Assembly: GCA_016703945.1 (NCBI GenBank)
Contig: JADJBC010000002.1
Coordinates: forward strand, 124,001-188,000
Direction of reading: 5' to 3'
Length of the DNA stretch: 64,000 nucleotides
DNA from: Candidatus Aalborgicola danicus
GTDB lineage: Bacteria; Pseudomonadota; Gammaproteobacteria; Burkholderiales; Burkholderiaceae_C
The notes under the pieces are model-generated. The model was not told the origin of the DNA. It saw nothing but the letters and a program-made list of their open reading frames with translations, and searched no databases. Shown here in pieces: positions 62,294-64,000 of this stretch; position 1 is the stretch's first letter, and the number at the start of each line of letters is the position of its first letter. The translations under genes and the position numbers were made by a program.

Positions 62294-64000
62294 ATGCGCC
62301 CCGGCGACCCCGCACTGGCCACGACGACACCCTTGCCATGGAGCCGCATGGACAAGGCGGTGCTAGTGGTAGCCCTGGTCGCGGGCAGTGTACTGAGCCT
62401 GCTGGCCGGCCGAGCCCTGAACGAGACCGAAACCCTGCGGGCCCGGGAACTGCGCACAGCAGCCACGCAAACGGTGCTGGGGGCCTTTGATGTCAAACTG
62501 ACGCGCATCATCGAGGTAGTGCGAGGCACTGCGCTGATGATTCAGTCCCAGCAGAGCCTCTCGCGCGAAGAATTCACCCGCTATGTGGAGACGGTCACGG
62601 TCAACCTGCCCAGCGTGCACATTGTCGAGTGGCAGCCCATCGTGCCGGCGGCGAAACTGGCGCAGTTCGAAGCGGCGGCACGGGCGTCGGGCCTGCACAA
62701 CTTCCGGGTGCTCCAGCCCGACAGCAGTGGCTCGGGCTGGGAACCGGTGCACGGTCGCGCAGAGTACGTGCCGGTGCTGTACGCCTGGCCAGAACGCATG
62801 GGCACTACTGGTTATGACATGAGTTTCAGCCCCGAGCGCATGCAATCCAAACTCGAAGCGCAGGCGGTTGGGCAACCGGTAGCCTCTGGCGTGTTTGACA
62901 TCATGAAGGAAGGCGCAGTCAAGTCGGGAAGCATGGGCATTGCCATATCGGCGCCGGTGTACGGGCGCGACCATTCTGTCCTGGGCTACCTGGCGGTGAT
63001 CATCAACCTGCCCAGTCTTTTCCAGGAGGCAACACTTCGCGCTGACAGCGCCAAGATGGACATTCTGGTCTACGACCTCAATGGCGGAATCAACGGTAAA
63101 CCCATCTACACCTGGCTGGGCGACGAAAGTGACCTCAAGCCGGGCATGGATCTGCGGCGCAACACCAACCCCAAAGACCAGGCGACCACGGTGGACTTCG
63201 CCCGCCAGTCCTGGGAAATCGTGCTGCATCCGCGACCCGCACTTGACGCAGCAGGCCCGTTGCGCCTCTCGCACTGGGTGACAGCGGCGGGGCTTCTGAT
63301 GACCGCTGTGCTGCTTCTGGCCCTGGCGCGCATGCAAAGAAACCGGCGCAATATGGAACGGGCGCAGATTCTGACGTTGAAGGCGCGCGAGTCCCTGGCC
63401 GAGCAGCGCGAGCGACTGCAAAACATCATTGAAGCCACCGACGCAGGCACATGGGCCTACAACTACGGCACCGGCAAGCTGGAGGTGAACGACCATTGGG
63501 CCGTCATGAGCGGCATGACATTGGCCGAATGGGAAGCCATCCCCGCCTACGACTGGCGTGAACATTGTCACCCTGACGATCAGGACCGCGTGACCAATGC
63601 CTTGCGATCGCACACCCGTGGACTGGTTGACCACTATGAAGCCGAGTACCGCCATCGGCGCAAGGATGGAGGCTGGTTGTGGGTGCACGGCAAAGGCAAG
63701 GTGTTGTCGCGCACACCCAACGGCAGGGCTCAAATATTTGCGGGCACGCTGACCGACATCACGCTGCGCAAAGAAGCCCAGGCTCGGATTATTGAACTCA
63801 ACGCCACGCTTGAAAACCGGGTGGAAGAGCGCACGGCCCAGTTGGAATCTGCCCTGCAAACCTTGCGGCACTCGCAGGACGAATTGTCCAGGAGCGAAGC
63901 GCGCGCAACACTGGCCACCCTGGTGGCCAGTGTTTCGCACGAAATGAGCACACCGATCGGCAACGGCATGATGACGGCCAGCACCCTGGTCGACCAGGCA
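62294..64000 (+). CDS. CHASE-PAS sensor histidine kinase (truncated by the window end)
   Basis: At least 569 residues are present with no stop before the window end. After a membrane helix (AVLVVALVAGSVLSLLAGRA) comes an extracytoplasmic CHASE domain, residues about 70-300 (EEFTRYVETVTVNLPSVHIV; EWQPIVPAAKLAQFE; MGIAISAPVYGR). A second helix follows (LSHWVTAAGLLMTAVLLLAL), then a PAS/PAC domain (EYRHRRKDGGWLWVHGKGKV) and a coiled coil (LNATLENRVEERTAQLESAL). The HisKA H-box is LVASVSHEMSTPIGNGMMTA at the very end. The HATPase and any receiver domain lie outside. It is a two-component sensor of an unknown signal. A later Met (codon 19) could be the start. Confidence 0.88.
   Translation, partial: MRPGDPALATTTPLPWSRMDKAVLVVALVAGSVLSLLAGRALNETETLRARELRTAATQTVLGAFDVKLTRIIEVVRGTALMIQSQQSLSREEFTRYVETVTVNLPSVHIVEWQPIVPAAKLAQFEAAARASGLHNFRVLQPDSSGSGWEPVHGRAEYVPVLYAWPERMGTTGYDMSFSPERMQSKLEAQAVGQPVASGVFDIMKEGAVKSGSMGIAISAPVYGRDHSVLGYLAVIINLPSLFQEATLRADSAKMDILVYDLNGGINGKPIYTWLGDESDLKPGMDLRRNTNPKDQATTVDFARQSWEIVLHPRPALDAAGPLRLSHWVTAAGLLMTAVLLLALARMQRNRRNMERAQILTLKARESLAEQRERLQNIIEATDAGTWAYNYGTGKLEVNDHWAVMSGMTLAEWEAIPAYDWREHCHPDDQDRVTNALRSHTRGLVDHYEAEYRHRRKDGGWLWVHGKGKVLSRTPNGRAQIFAGTLTDITLRKEAQARIIELNATLENRVEERTAQLESALQTLRHSQDELSRSEARATLATLVASVSHEMSTPIGNGMMTASTLVDQA

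Overview
The window looks like a chromosomal segment of a betaproteobacterium of the family Comamonadaceae, close to Rhodoferax or Polaromonas. The evidence is the gene order gyrA / pheA-tyrA-aroA·cmk-rpsA-ihfB-lapA-lapB-rfaE1-hldD-comEA with divergent ompA-ubiG-gph, the wealth of TRAP transporters, the dxs-ispA-xseB block, the high-GC codon use, and a dispersed ~55-bp repeat that I associate with this family. This placement rests on recognition, not on a search.

Layout. 1-16.8 kb is core genome: the end of an FKBP isomerase, a secreted hypothetical protein, tRNA-Leu(UAA), the minus-strand ompA-ubiG-gph group, gyrA, the aromatic amino acid 'supraoperon' with aroA and cmk fused in one ORF, ribosomal protein S1, IHF beta, the LapAB pair, and the heptose genes rfaE1-hldD followed by a ComEA-like protein. 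serC, which usually lies between gyrA and pheA, is reduced to a 34-codon remnant. 16.8-31 kb is accessory: a large secreted minus-strand protein, a fragment of an oxoprolinase gene, and a five-gene plus-strand cluster (GAF protein, TpsB, a very large MBG/YDG-repeat TpsA, a LysM-FecR periplasmic protein, and a CHASE2 adenylate/guanylate cyclase) that reads as a surface-adhesin secretion and signalling module. 31-43.6 kb is a metabolite-uptake island: 5-oxoprolinase, DUF1445 (D-glutamate-cyclase-like), two complete DctPQM TRAP transporters, an extra DctP and a divergent LysR regulator. I read it as a 5-oxoproline / D-glutamate or related acid utilisation locus. 43.6-55.5 kb holds CrcB, a third TRAP membrane pair, two tandem NhaD-type antiporters, a trehalose operon (membrane-sensor-fused OtsA, OtsB, GH15 hydrolase) and a Tat-exported DctP that probably serves the third TRAP pair. 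55.7-64 kb holds dxs-ispA-xseB, a Rieske oxygenase, a DMT transporter, a sulfurtransferase and the start of a CHASE-PAS histidine kinase.

The most notable non-genic signal is a family of seven ~55-bp repeats. Four copies lie inside open reading frames and are translated. One supplies the stop codon of crcB, one fills the ispA-dxs gap, and one follows the gyrA stop.

Caution. Five genes (rfaE1, tpsA, the cyclase, one dctM, one nhaD) are broken by single-base indels that restore perfectly on shifting frame, often in homopolymers. A long impure G-tract joins the Rieske and DMT genes. Sequencing or assembly error is the simplest explanation, so these breaks should not be read as biology without resequencing.
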